A DNA stretch of 58,089 nt from Podaxis mareebaensis (Eukaryota; Basidiomycota; Agaricomycetes; Agaricales; Agaricaceae), in the NCBI GenBank assembly GCA_018524725.1, contig JAEUWP010000073.1, positions 1-58,089 of the forward strand. The letters are read 5' to 3'. Under the pieces are notes generated by a model. The model worked only from the letters and a program-made list of their open reading frames with translations. It had not been told where the DNA came from and did no database searches. Position numbers and translations under genes: made by a program. Positions 23,312-39,617 of this stretch are shown in pieces; position 1 is the first letter of the stretch, and each line of letters starts with the position of its first letter.

Positions 23312-26300
23312 ACGTTGGTCTCGTCGAGTATGCACTGTCACGCGGACAACCCGTCAATTCTGTCGTCGACGGTGTTCTACCGCTCCACGCGGCCTGCGCA
23401 GGAGGTAATGTCCAGGTCGTTAAGCTCCTTATCGAGTATGGCGCAGACGTTAACGCCCCGAGGTAAGCACCCGGTTCTATTACTCCTACTCTGTTGCTTG
23501 AGTCTCATTCTCCTTCCTCACGTCATCTCCGCTCCACCAATCCCGACTAGGCTTCCAAAACGCTACTCCAGCAGAGATTCCTCCGCACCTATCATCGGAA
23601 CTACGGGTTCAACTCCCCTCCACTTTGCTGCCGCAAATGGGAACAGGGATGCCATTATGCTTCTTCTCCTCCATGGTGCACATGCAAATCGACCGGACAA
23701 ACACGGTATCACCCCAGAAGCCCTCGCCCGACAAAATGGATGGATTGAATGCGCAGATGTGCTCAAGGATTGGATAATCAACAAGGACAAGGATCTGAGA
23801 GAAAGAGAGGAATTTGTTGCTGCAGATGACAAGGACCATGGGAAGCGTCGCCATAGATTGGGCTCGTTTGGTGACCCAGAACCCTCACATACTCCTCGTC
23901 GCCGTTTGCATGTTAAACACTCAATCGATACAGCCCTCAATATGCTCAAATCGTCTTCATCCAATCTTGCCGAGGCTTATCACCGAGGCTGTCATACTCC
24001 AACTCCGCCTACCTCACCCAGTCGACCGTTTGCCGACGCCACATCATCCCTTGGCAACTCAACCAAAGACCTATTCCCCGACCCCTCTACCCGCAGACCA
24101 TCACTACCGCATGTCCTGCAAAGTGATTCGCTTCCTCGCCCGAGAAAAGTGTCTACCCAGTCTACAAACACCTATCGGCCCGGATCTGCAGGTGAAGGCG
24201 CTGAAGAAAGCGGCCCCATCGTGCCTTCCTATGGCAGAGGCGGCGCTGCGCGAAGGCTGGGGAGCAAAGTCTCGCTCCTCAACCTCTTCCGTAAAGGACA
24301 GTCTTCTGAAGGCACCAATACCCCAGAGGCCGGCACAAATCCTTCCATTTCTGATGCATCTCTCTCGACCTCTCCCACTGGAGCTGGATTTAATTTAGGT
24401 TCTTCCCTCCCTCACCATCGTTCGCGTCTTCATCAAGATAGTGATGCTTCAATCAGATCGAGAACAGGGGACCGCTCCCTGGAACGGAAACCTTCTCTCA
24501 ACTCACCTTTACGTTCACCCGTACCCTTAGCGATTGATCTACACAATGCATTGGCGCAAGAACAACAGCGCATCAATAATCGTGATCGATCAAGGTCGAA
24601 CGCTAGTAGTCGATACGAATACCTAAACGACGATCCAGTCTCGTCAGGTGCAGGAAGCTATCACAGTCCTGGTACAAGTCCACTCGCTCGTCTAGGTCTC
24701 CTTCGAAGCCAAGGGCACCATAGAACGCGCTCGGGATCGGGAAGCAGTCTAGGATATGAGGTGAATGTGCCTTCGCGCTTGGGGATGGCATCAACCACAA
24801 CTGTGGATGATGTCCCAAACAATAACAAGGGAGGAGCCACCGGCAATGATACAGACAACGTATCAAGGTCACTGCCGCGCCCCGGTATTCTTAGACCCCA
24901 TAACCGGAATGGATCAATCGGCCAGGGCCACATGACACCTTCAGCGCTAAGGGCCTTGAGGTTTGATACATTTTCGTCTGCGACCAATGGGAATGATGCT
25001 CATGGGAATCTTGATTCACATAGTCGCGATGCTGCTTCGCACTCACCTTCACCCAGAGGTACTCCTGCACAGCTAAAGTCAAGCAACAGCATCGGGTCCC
25101 TCTCACGATCAGATTCACGTTCGAGGCGGCGGGCTAGCCGAAGACCTGGAAGTGCTGGTTCAATGTCTGGACAGAAACAGGGTGATGGAAATGATGAAGG
25201 GGATGCATTCATTGAAGAGAAGGACGAGGATGATGAAGAGGAGTATGGGAAGCCCATTGAAGCTACGGAAACACCATCTTTGTTAATCGGGGTCGGGAAA
25301 CCTGGTTCTTCGTCAAGAACTTCACTGTCTCCTATCATCTCGAACGATCATACTGCTGGGGAAGGCGAGGATGCTTTGGGGGCAGATTTCCCTTTTAGCA
25401 TCAACCGTCCGCCACCCATGCCCACAGAGAGAGACGTTGACGAACCAGGAGCGCCTCCCCCAATACCTTTACCATCAAGAACAATCTCGAACGGAACGGA
25501 TACCAGGCATAGAGGAGATTCATTGAGCAGCGGTGACACTACGGACAGCCAGGAGCAAACAAGCAGTAGGGCGAGCACGATGATGGTTGCGACGCCACTC
25601 ATGTCGTCCGAGGTAGTGCCGCCACAAGACAAGAAAGAAGGTTTGGCATCAGGAGTGGAAGAGGTTGATGGAGAAGATGAAGATCAGCGGTCAAAATGCG
25701 TGGTGATTTCGCCTGCGACTGATGCGTCACATTCATCTCCGCCCTTACCCCAATCTCGTCTTCGACGACCTCCGCCACTTCCGCTTCAACCTCCATCACA
25801 TCAAACACACACACATAGCAAGTCAGCATCGAGTCTTGCTCCGCCGTCAGGTATACATTCGAGTACTGGAAGTATGAGCGGCCGAAGGATACACACCCCG
25901 TTTGATATTGATATCGGCTCGATATCGACTCATGCGCAGGCGGAGGCGCTTGTTGAGAAGGCGAGGAAGGAGGTCATGGAACTTGCAAATTTGGAAGAAC
26001 AGGATCTCGTATTAGCGGATAGTGATGGTAGAACGCCCTTGAGTGCACGACTGGCCGCGTACGGAGAGTCTCTAGCATTGGAGAGGAGATTCAGAGAGTT
26101 GGAGAAAGGAGGTGGGAGTGCTGCGAGTGGCACGACGATAAGTACCACGACAACAGCGAATGGGGAGAGGAGTGCGATCAGCACTGGTACAAGCTCGATG
26201 AACTTGCCATTGCCGGTTGCGAACCAGCATTCCAAGGATGGATCTGGGTATGCGGGCTCGTTGTACAGCCGGAAGAGTGCAAGCGGTATGAAGATTTCGT

Positions 26301-26952
26301 CGTCTCCGCGATCTGTTGGCGAGGGTATGAAGGGTATCGCACGTGTGAAGAGGCCGTCAACTGCGGAAGGACGTGAGTGTTGTTGTTTGTTTCCTTCCAA
26401 TAGTTTTTTTGACAAGCATATATAGTGGCACCGCGAGATAAGAATCTATCACTCTCCAGCGAGCAATCCGATCAGTCATACCAATCTTCGAGGTCTGCTT
26501 CTGCGCTCGGTCATAGACCCACAGCAGAAATGAGTCCTTACTACCAACTCCCCATCCCTACTCTTCAAGTTCCATCATCAAGTGACGTCGAGGACGATTA
26601 TGTGTATAACATATCAAGCCAGAGCCAGAATTACATCGCGAGGTCGCGCACGCCCACAAATGACTACGAAAACGACGTCAAGGTGGGAATGGGTATGAGT
26701 AGGATAGGGTCGTTGGATGGGTCGGAGTATGGTGAAGGTGAATTCGGATCCCCGCTGTACAGAGTTTCGACGGCGCCTTCAGCAGCGAGGTTGCCGCCGG
26801 CTCAGGCGCAAGGTCGAAGTGCGAAGAAGTTGTCAAAAATGGGGATTTCTGTTGCGGACCAGGTGGTGAGAAATGCAGTACCCCCGCAGACGTCGACGCA
26901 CGGCGGGAGAAGATTTGGTGCATTTAGGTCACTCTTCAAGAGCAAGAGTTGA
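23312..26952 (+). CDS. Ankyrin-repeat protein with long disordered C-terminus (5' exon unresolved)
   Basis: Exons 23312-23462, 23551-26372 and 26426-26952 join in frame. The first visible exon reads GNVGLVEYALSRGQPVNSV then LPLHAACAGGNVQVVKLLIEYGADVNAP. The next continues RLPKRYSSRDSS and GSTPLHFAAANGNRDAIMLLLLHGAHANRPDKHGITPEALARQNG. Together these give about three ankyrin repeats. The ~1000 residues after them are Ser/Pro/Arg-rich and probably disordered, with one acidic run (DEGDAFIEEKDEDDEEE) and a helical stretch near the end. The tail ends in RRFGAFRSLFKSKS. The family occurs in many agaricomycetes, but I know no function for it; a scaffold role is an inference. The exon needs one base from an earlier exon, so a 5' exon is missing from this model. 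Confidence 0.75.
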
Positions 26953-28163
26953 ATGTTGAATGTTGAACGTATTGTGTTGTGCTGACGAAGCGGAGCAGTT
27001 GCTTTCATCATGGTGTCTTGTCCTTTTCTGCGCTCCCTTTTGTCTTTTGCCCCCCTTCTTTGGTTTGGTGTATTTGTTGGAGCGTCTATCTCCCCTTCTC
27101 TTTGGCTTTCTCCAAGTTTTCTTTCAGTGTATATTTAGCCTCTGATTGCATCGCATTGCATATTTCTTTTGTTATTTATTCACTGATTCCCTCTTCTTCG
27201 TTTCCTCTATTCTTCCATCTCTTCCGAAAGCCTTTTTCGTTGTACTTGTCCGCGCTGTCTTGTCCTAAGCATTGTCTCATTGTTATCGGTCCCTTTTTTG
27301 TTCTCGTTATCTTTCATATCATCTCGTTCCCGCTTCGCTTCTGAGTATTTCCTCCTTTGTGATCAAGAAATATACACGCAATCTTCATTCGATCACCCCC
27401 TTTTATTTATGTTTGCATAGTGTTCACTTGTTGCATTTCGATTCCTTTGACTTCACGCCATAGTCGAGCAGGTCGTCATCACCACACTCTACTCACCACT
27501 CACTACCCACTCAATATTGGACGATTTTCTTCTCTTTTCGATTTTTGCCTTCTGCCCATCTTCATTGTTCAACGTTCAACCCTTGAAAGCATTTTTGTGT
27601 TGTATCGCGTCAAAGACGGACGTGCATGAGCGCCTGTTACATGAGAGATGTATGGCGTTACAGAGGTCTGAAGGAAAGTCTTTCAGCCTCGGAGTCGGGG
27701 AGGCCGGCTGATAACTCAGCGCTCAGCATTGGGGTATATATGTGTACATTGTAATGCTCATATGTACTATATTGAATACAGTTGTATTCCAGCCGGAATG
27801 ATAGAGGTAAGATTGACTTTGGAGCTTGAGGTTACTCTCTCGAAGTAAGTTCGTCAAGTTCCCATCTAATGAGGTTAGGCACAACAAGAGTGAGGAGAGA
27901 GCAACGAGATCCAGAGCTTGGATAAGAATTTGACCGAAATCTTTAGGGGCGAAATTAGGCGAAATTCCAAGATTTTATTTGTTGGTATGTGGTGGCAGAG
28001 GAACACGTGAATATCTGATCTTCGATTGTTCCGGTCCGGGGAATTTAGCAGTAGAGGTTAATTTCAGCACTCGGCCAGACCTTTGAAGCCTCTGGAAGCT
28101 CTTTTCCTTGCGCACCAGCTCCTTCATCTTTGAGGACGTTGTGATCGCCGGGTTTCACTAGAG
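26953..28163. other. Intergenic, T-rich 3' flank then PEX1 promoter
   Basis: 26960-27560 is very pyrimidine-rich on the plus strand, with open frames that encode only Phe/Ser/Leu-rich peptides; I treat it as the ankyrin gene's 3' untranslated region. 27600-28163 has no supported gene. Confidence 0.5.
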
Positions 28164-32330
<4,167 letters not shown>

Positions 32331-32715
32331 CTGTTGTACATACGAGGTAGCTTCCTACCTCAGAACCTCTGGCTTGGCAACTACAGTGCCCCAAATACCA
32401 CTAGTTTCTTAGTACCATGGCTCGCGAGAATAAAAGACTAGTTCCCCAGCCTCAATCCATGAAAATTTGCCCTTAAGTTCCAGTCCCGTCTTGGAGGTGC
32501 CAAATGCTCAGTCCCTGGTCCTATTTCTTCGTTTGGCCCATCAGATGCGACCTCGTGTATAATGACTTAGTCCTGATAAATACCCAAGGCATTCAGTAGC
32601 CGTCGGACTAGCGCCCGTGCGTTGATACGCCACCCGCAGATGGCCGGTTATGGCAAACTCTCGCCTACGTTTTAACGGAGCAAAACGTGGTCACAGCCTC
32701 TCCATCGTCCTCACC
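32331..32715. other. Intergenic, PEX1 3' flank and NLR promoter
   Basis: No gene or repeat seen. An ATG at 32650 is in frame with the NLR, but the one at 32716 has the better context (CACCATG). Confidence 0.5.
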
Positions 32716-35187
32716 ATGTCTCCGTCAGAACAAGCAAAAACTCCAAAAAGGAAGGCGGTTAAGACTTGGTTTTCCAACATGCTGAACTTGAGATCCAGCA
32801 AAACGAGTTCTTCTTCGTTTAAGGGTAAGAGTTCAATCTGCTATGGGAGTCAATTTATGATCGCTAATACCAGAGGCACCCTAACCATAGGTCAGAGACA
32901 AGGAACAGGGCCATTTTATCAAGCCCACAATTTCGTCCTGAATCATCCAGTTTTTCGTGACGGGAGCAATGAATTTAAAGGTAAGCTTCTTTGTTAACTG
33001 CGGACCACATCTCCTGACTTCGCATAATTGCATCACAGCAATGGACAAACTTGCTCACCACGTTATAAATGGGGCAGAATTTGATTCCAGTGCGCGGGAC
33101 CCTCCTCCCCGATGTCATGAGCATACGCGCGAGACTCTGGCCGCCAGGATACAGGGCTGGTTTCACGACCAACAGAGAGGGAAGAAACTTCTCTGGTTGA
33201 ACGGACCCGCTGGTGTCGGCAAATCCGCAATTATGCAAACACTCGCAGAGACTGACACCGAACGTCTCGGTGCAACGTTATTCTTCTCCAGGTTAAACCA
33301 ACGGGACGATCCAGATAAAGTAGTACCCACCATAGCCTATCAACTCGCGGTCAGGATTCCATCCTATAGAGCATTTATCGTGGAGAGGCTCGGTTCCGAC
33401 CCCCTGCTTCTTGACAGGAACATCCGCATCCAGTTTCAGAAACTCATTGTCGAACCCTTTGCTACTGAGGGGCTCCACCCACTCGAAGGCACCCGGTATA
33501 TGCTCATAGACGGATTGGATGAGTGTCAAAGCGAAGATGCACAGTGTGACATCATCCAGCTTATCTCAGAATTTGTACTCCGATTCCCAGCAGCCCCTTT
33601 TCTATGGATTATCGCGAGTCGACCAGAAGACCGCTTAAAACAGGAGTTTTCCCGTTCAACGATTATTCCTAGCTATTGGCAACTCTACGTCCCTATTGAC
33701 GATGACGAGGCTCGTGGAGATGTCCGACGTTTCATGTGGACTGGGTTCGAGGAGATTCGTCGAAAATATCCAGATGCAACATCGCCAAACTGGCCCTCCG
33801 AGGCTGATTTTATCAAAATCGCGAACACCGCCTCCGGATTATTTATCTTTGCATCGACCGTCATTCTCTTCGTGAAGAATCCCAACAACGAAGATCCCGT
33901 TTCTCAACTCCAAGTGATCCTCTCGGTCATCGATAATTCAACACCATGCCCCCTGGACAATCCGTTCGCGACTCTCGACGCCCTATATACCCGGATCCTC
34001 TCCGGTATTAATTCTTCCATTCTTCCTATTGTCCAGCAGCTCCTCGGCCACCTCATTCTCAGAGGGGGAATGTTGTCATTAACAAACCGCGGAATCAGCC
34101 TTTTTTACTCCTTGATTATGGTTTCCAATATCCTAGGTCTGAAAAGAAACAGCGTTTATGGAGCTCTACGAAGACTCCATTCCGTCCTCTATATCCCACC
34201 CCAAGATCGCGCTCATGAGCAACACATTCAATTCCTACATGCTTCTTTTCCCGATTACCTCAAGGATAGCAAGAGGTCTGAGCGCTTTGCAATTGACCTG
34301 GACATGGTGGCTAAGAACTTGTTGCTGCGCTACCATCGAATAAGGTGGGAGGCCAACAGCAACCCAGGTCAGTTTGCTATTGAGAGCCTCGTACCTTTTC
34401 TGACAATTGGGCAGGTCAACCATTTTCTGATCCTTCACGAGTTGGCTTATCTTGGTCCCTGTGTGATTCTGTGGGGCAAGATAATACGCCATCGTTGACC
34501 GGATACATGTTACTCGACACACATATCTATTGGCCACATTTCTTGATTCCTGCCTGTTCCTGTAGTGGCAAGGATTTGAAATGGGGTCTTGGAGCAACCG
34601 TCTCGCTCAGTGCGTCAGAGCGTCTTGATATTCTCCAAGAAATTCAGTGGAACAAGCTGATCAGTGGGTACTTTCTGGACGACCTAGACCATCTTGATTC
34701 TTTTTTCCACTGGGTATCATGCTTGTGGGAAGTAAGTACCGATTTGTAACTCCTCTGGAACCATTAATGTGTTCATCTGTGTGTTGTTTTAGGATCATCG
34801 CGAAGAGATTGAACAACGGGGGTTCATCGAAGAAATCTCTATTCAAGATTTCTCTCCCGATGTTATTGACGCTAAGCTGATGGCGTTAGTGCACAAGCCC
34901 CATCCACATGGCACTCGTTACTATTACTCCGGTAAAAACAAGGTATCGTCTGGTGGACTTCTAGACTGGATACCATGAACTCATGTTATTTGCCTTAGCC
35001 CGACCCTTGGCACAGTTATTCTTTCTACAACATAGATACTTTGCTTGCGGATGTCATGCTGCTAAGGCAAAGTCACCCTCAGGCGAGTGTTCTCGTTTTT
35101 GGTGATAATACATCAGGCAGGGGAGCTCTCCTCGTCCCATACGCCACAGAAGATGACCTCGCTTATTATTATGTGCCACTAAAATGA
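32716..35187 (+). CDS. NACHT-domain NLR-like STAND NTPase
   Basis: The start at 32716 gives MSPSEQAKTPKRKAVKTW. After a 51-nt in-frame intron (32825-32875) the pre-NACHT segment reads GPFYQAHNFVLNHPVFRDGS. A 58-nt intron (32981-33038) leads to MDKLAHHVINGAEFDSSARDPPPRCHEHTRE, a hallmark of mushroom NLRs. NACHT follows with Walker A NGPAGVGKSA and Walker B YMLIDGLDECQ, plus IIASRPED. After about 34405 the frame shifts and must pass an intron or a frameshift. The continuation ends WVSCLWE (34729), then exons 34793-34942 and 34999-35187 (GTRYYYSGKNK|PDPWHSYSF...LAYYYVPLK). No WD40, ankyrin or TPR repeats are seen, so the C-terminal half is unassigned. Such proteins are thought to act in fungal self/non-self recognition. 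Status of the middle junction is uncertain. Confidence 0.75.
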
Positions 35188-35801
35188 ATTATGTGTTTAC
35201 CTTTTATCTATTCGACGGTGAACATAAATTTAAGGAGCAACAATTTATTTAGGAAAAGCGACACGAGGACAATGAGAGCACGTACGGTCCTCCTACCCAA
35301 TCTTGAGGGCTTTCCTATTTATTTGTTATTTCAACAATTTGTAACGCGGTACTCTGCCGCAGTCCGCCCTTGAAGCCTTGAGGTTCTCCCGCTTCGAAAC
35401 CTGCCTGCGGGGATGCGTTGCCCAACCACCAAACAAACTTTGCCGTAGCTTTGTTCTGTTATCCCGGCCCGTAGGGCCGCCTCGCGCGAGAAGGAGTCCC
35501 TTTCCAATCAGTTCCCAGTATCTCGAATCCATACTTGCGCTTGCTACATAGTCCATGAAACAGAGCCGAGTCGCGGCGGGCTTCCTGTTCAAGCTACATT
35601 CTGCAAGAGCAACAACTGTGCTGTAACTGGAGCGGAAACAAAGGGAGACGGAAGCGTATCCTCGGAGTTCAGGGATGCGATGACTCCGATGGCATAGGCT
35701 TCCATGCGAGTGAGCTGTGCGAGCGCCTAATTAACACCCGCCCTTCATCCTTGGTTCTCGAAATTGATTCTTACCTATCTCCCTAACCCTCTCTTTTACT
35801 G
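35188..35801. other. Intergenic between NLR and G-alpha genes
   Basis: The first ~90 nt (35188-35275) are the NLR 3' flank, duplicated at 38576-38665. No gene is supported in the remainder. Confidence 0.5.
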
Positions 35802-38146
35802 ATGCAAAGATTCAGAAATATGCTTTCTCAGACAAACGCCAACGAAGATGAGGATCCTTTAGCGAAGCTGATTGCTCCTCCTTCTCAGGAAACTCAAGAA
35901 GAGCGAAGGGTTCGCCTTGCGCAAGAGGCAGAAGCAAAGCGGAGATCGGACACCATTGACAAAGAGCTGAAAAGCCAGGCGCTGGCTGAGGGGCAGAGAC
36001 GCAAGTGTATCCGCTTACTCTTACTTGGTGTGTACTTGGGTTTCCAGTTTTCCAGGAAAATGTCGGTGCTCACATATCCGCAGGTCAGAGTGAAGCTGGT
36101 ATGTAATCTCTTCTCTAGATATCCTCTGCACCCTCAATCCGATTCAAGGAAAAACAACCACATTGAAGAGTGAGTAGTTATTGATCCAGCTGTTTCTCCC
36201 CTTTCCTCACTTTAGTTAAAGATTTTCAGTTGATTCACTCTCCGAAGGTAAGAGTCTTCTATCCACGCTCAAAACCAGATGCCCGAACCACTCTTCAGGA
36301 ATTCCACAAGAAGAGAGGCGTGTGGCGACCAGTCATTCAGCTTAATATCGCGCAGTGCATACGACTAATTCTTGAGGCCATGATTGAGTCGCAGGCTCCA
36401 AAGGGACCTCGTTCAGGCTCACTACAGGCTTCGCATGGTGACTGCCCTACTCTCTCTCCTGAACTTCTCCATCTCAGGATCCGTCTCCTTCCGTTGCTTC
36501 AAGTCGAGGAGGAGCTTTCTCGCGGCCTGGAAGCTGCTGAAGAATCCTCGGAATTTGAACTTGAATACGTTCATTCATCGACTGCTACAATCCCCTGTTC
36601 TGAAAGACCAAGTAATGCCAAAAATTTCCCAGTCACTTCTACCTCTAAATGGAAGGAGGCGTTCAGGCGTTTACCCTCAGCTACAGAGGCAAATCCTAGC
36701 ATTGACCCCGCCAGCGCCATCGTCAACGGAAATGATGATCCCACCAGCTCTAGCATCATCCTTCATACTTTCGCCAGGGATATGACTAAGCTATGGAATG
36801 ATCCCACTATTCGAGCCCTTTTAGAAGCCCGAGAACAGTGGCCGGAAGACATAGGTGGATTGTGAGCCGTCCATCCCTTTTCCTGTTTACTATATACTTA
36901 GTGGCGATAGCTTCCTTGACTCGCTCGAGAGAGTAACGTCACTCCAATATGTACCAACAAATGGTGGGTGGACTAGTATTGTTTCGTACCCCGATCATGT
37001 CATTGAAAGGAACTTCCAGAGGATATCTTACGAGCGCGACTCAAAACTAGGAGGATATCTGAGTATCGTTTCACAGTGACAACGGGTACGCTGAATCCTG
37101 TAATGAGCTGAGAAAAGGTACCCAGACAAGACCGGATATAGGTGAATTTTGCGGCTATGATTGGCGTATTTATGACATCGGGGGCACACGTTCAATGGTA
37201 AGTCTAGCTACGACCTTTGATGCACTCTCCGTCCGACTTATCTCTTGTCCAGCGAGGTATGCGTGTCCAAAAACTATTTGCTTTGTACTTATTGGTCGAA
37301 GAGGCTTGGATTCCGTACTTGGATAATGTGGACGCCATCATTTTCCTCCTTCCGGTTTCGTGCTTCGACCAGGTCGGCTCCTGAATTCTGCTACCCTTCA
37401 ATACCGACATCATCCTTACTGCTGTTTTCGTTCGCTAGGTGCTCGAAGAAGACCCAGAAGTGAACCGCCTGGTATGTCTAGATATCTATTCGATGGTACG
37501 TGCCATTGATTACCTACGCAGGAAGATTCTTTGTTGCTATGGACTACCGTTATATCCAGCCCTCTATTGCGGAACGCAAATACGATTCTTTTCCTAAATA
37601 AGATTGACATTTTGAGAGGTAAGGGTTCAGTTAATCCTGGACAGGCTTTGTTCAGAGCTAGACTCTTCTCCATGCTTAGAAAAACTTAAGAGGGGGATCC
37701 AGTTCAGTCGTTATGTGACATCTTACGGGGATCAACCAAACAGTGTCGAAGATGTGACGTCGTGTGAGTTGTGAAATGGATCTACCTCGTCGGACAGATT
37801 TTGCTCACAGCTCTCGGCAGACATTAGGGGGAGTTGTCGTGAGTGCGGTGCGCATGATTGGTGCAACACATTACTAACGAAACATGCATATGTAGTTGCA
37901 CAGTATCGGTATTCAGCAACCGAAAGGGTGTGTTACACCCACTTGGTAACGGCCATAGTACGTACTATAATGCGGCGAGGTTTTTTATAAGTCTCACGAA
38001 TCTCACACAATCGTGCCATATGTTCAGGATCCATCATCAACTCGGCACAGTATAATCAATGGTACGTTGGTAATCTGTCAATTAATGCCCCGTTCAATTA
38101 GATTAAAGACATATTGACCGTAAACACCCTGTCTTGCCTTCCATAG
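35802..38146 (+). CDS. Atypical heterotrimeric G-protein alpha subunit, 16 exons
   Basis: Exons: 35802-36027, 36084-36098, 36149-36169, 36222-36861, 36902-36963, 37020-37085, 37142-37197, 37253-37256, 37302-37372, 37439-37471, 37522-37618, 37680-37763, 37821-37838, 37896-37957, 38028-38061, 38109-38146. They total 1527 nt, 508 aa. Motifs: LLLLGQSEAGKTTTLKNFQ (G1), DILRARLKTRRISEYRF (switch I with the catalytic Arg), WRIYDIGGTRSM-RE-AWIPYL (switch II), ILFLNKIDIL (G4), LVTAIDPS where TCAT would be (G5). The start (DPLAKLIAPPSQETQEERRVRLAQEAEAKRR) matches the expanded agaricomycete G-alpha group, not the MGC myristoylated type. Exon 4 carries a helical-domain insertion of about 150 residues. 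The catalytic Gln of switch II is Thr, so intrinsic GTP hydrolysis is probably altered. Confidence 0.85.
36084..36098 (+). other. 15-nt microexon of the G-alpha gene (P-loop)
   Basis: Bounded by CATATCCGCAG and GTATGT. It supplies the middle of GQSEAG in the P-loop, with the G codons completed from the exons on both sides. The next exon (36149-36169) is only 21 nt. Confidence 0.85.
37253..37256 (+). other. Candidate 4-nt microexon of the G-alpha gene (switch II)
   Basis: CGAG lies between a CTTGTCCAG acceptor and a GTATGC donor; introns of 55 nt (37198-37252) and 45 nt (37257-37301) flank it. Including it gives GGTRSM-RE-AWIPY, exactly the family's spacing. Skipping it in favour of the GAAGAG acceptor also stays in frame but deletes the two residues. 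Confidence 0.65.
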
Positions 38147-39557
38147 TTAGGGATACCATGAAAAGAAAGCGACTTGAGGCGTGTAGACCACTTTGACCTA
38201 GAGTCTGGGGCTGGAGCAGAGTTTGACTAAAGTGTGTCTTGTGTTTACACTTTACTGTAGGAGACACCTCCGAATGTCATCCTGATTCTCCGGTCTCCGG
38301 GACCTCAGTATGGGCAAGTCGAGAGAGTATCGACCTTCTAACCAACCATTGGGGCAGGGGCTTGTCTTCTGCTCTGAACAGCGCCTGACTTTCACTAACT
38401 ATATGCCGCTGTGCTGAATAGTGTTGATCTCCCAGAAGCTGTCTACAGTTTCTACTTGATATTCAATTTCCATGTGACAACAAACTTCAACCCCGAGGGT
38501 CGGGCGCTTATTTCCGAATTGATATATGGAAGGCTACAGAAGATGACCTTGCATGTTATTATGTACCACTAGAATGAATCAGTGTGTTTATCTTATATTG
38601 GCGATGAGTATAAATCCAAGGAGCAACGATCTATTTAGAAAAAGCAACATGAGGACAAACCCTACCCAGTCTTGCAACGTTGAAGAGTCATCAACTCTGA
38701 TTTGGAAAAAACTATATGCCTAAGGTCCAACAATTATCCTCAATGTGGAAGTGTAGTGCCTCAGAGTCGGAAATTGTGGTGGATGTGCTGATTGTACTTC
38801 TTTACAGTTTGACCACGACCTTCAGACACAAACTTAAGGGCAGGGTCGGTCCAACGTACTACCTACAGCAGCCTTTCAAAAACACGCCTGCCTGAGTGAT
38901 TTTGCCTCAACAATGTATTACCTGCATGTACACATCTCGTAGAAGGCTTCAACACACCCAGACACAGGCTAAGGTGAATGATGCGTGAGTTCCAAGTCCT
39001 CAAACGGAATCTGAAGCTTCAACCTCGAATCCAACATCTGCATTTGATGATGACAGCCTAGTTCAGTGCATCAGATGACACCATCCCGGGATGCTTGTGC
39101 AGCCTATTTCGTCTTTGCTAACTGAAACTCTAATGAAGGGATGTTGTGCTGCAGTCTTGGGATGGGATGAAAGAATGCCCTTTCGAGTTCAACTGCAGGA
39201 TGAATAACAGGATAATTATAGAGGTGGCAGAATGGCTATGCATACAACACATTTCAGATCTTCGAGCTCCATTAAGGGTTCGTATCCTTTCATTTCGAAA
39301 CTATACTCTTTTTGTTTTATGAATTTAAACCTTTTTGATTGCTGTGCTTGTAGAATACAATATTTGACTTTTCTCCAGTTTCTCCATTTCTCTACCTGTA
39401 CTATAGGAAATATGGCAAATATTCTCTTAATTACTTTGTAGTTAAGAGAGGATGGCCGTTATAGTAGATAGAGGAATAGAATCTCGTTATCCCCTACGAA
39501 TGTTGTCTGTGCAGCTTTAGTCTCTCATTACTCTCTCATTACTCATTATTCTCTTGT
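38147..39557. other. Intergenic, transition to the transposon-rich part
   Basis: Apart from the NLR 3'-end copy (38520-38665) I see no gene. From about 39230 the sequence becomes AT-rich, with a run of TCTCTCATTAC repeats at 39522-39553 just before the LINE. Confidence 0.45.
38520..38665 (+). pseudogene. Detached copy of the NLR 3' end
   Basis: The sequence reads A-T-E-D-D-L-A-C-Y-Y-V-P-L-E-stop and continues into about 90 nt of matching 3' flank (GGAGCAACGAT, TTTAGAAAAAGC). It parallels 35148-35275 of the NLR gene upstream at roughly 80% identity. Homology does not extend 5' of about 38518, so only the last ~15 codons and the downstream flank are duplicated. It lies on the other side of the G-alpha gene, in the same orientation. 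Confidence 0.7.
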
Positions 39558-39617
39558 ATGCATGATGTCACACATCCTCCCACCACCATCATCCTCATCA
39601 AGTTCACACAGTGGAAA

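Noticed and set aside
26960..27463. Phe/Ser-rich membrane-like ORFs
   Set aside because: They come from a pyrimidine-rich 3' untranslated region and overlap in several frames.
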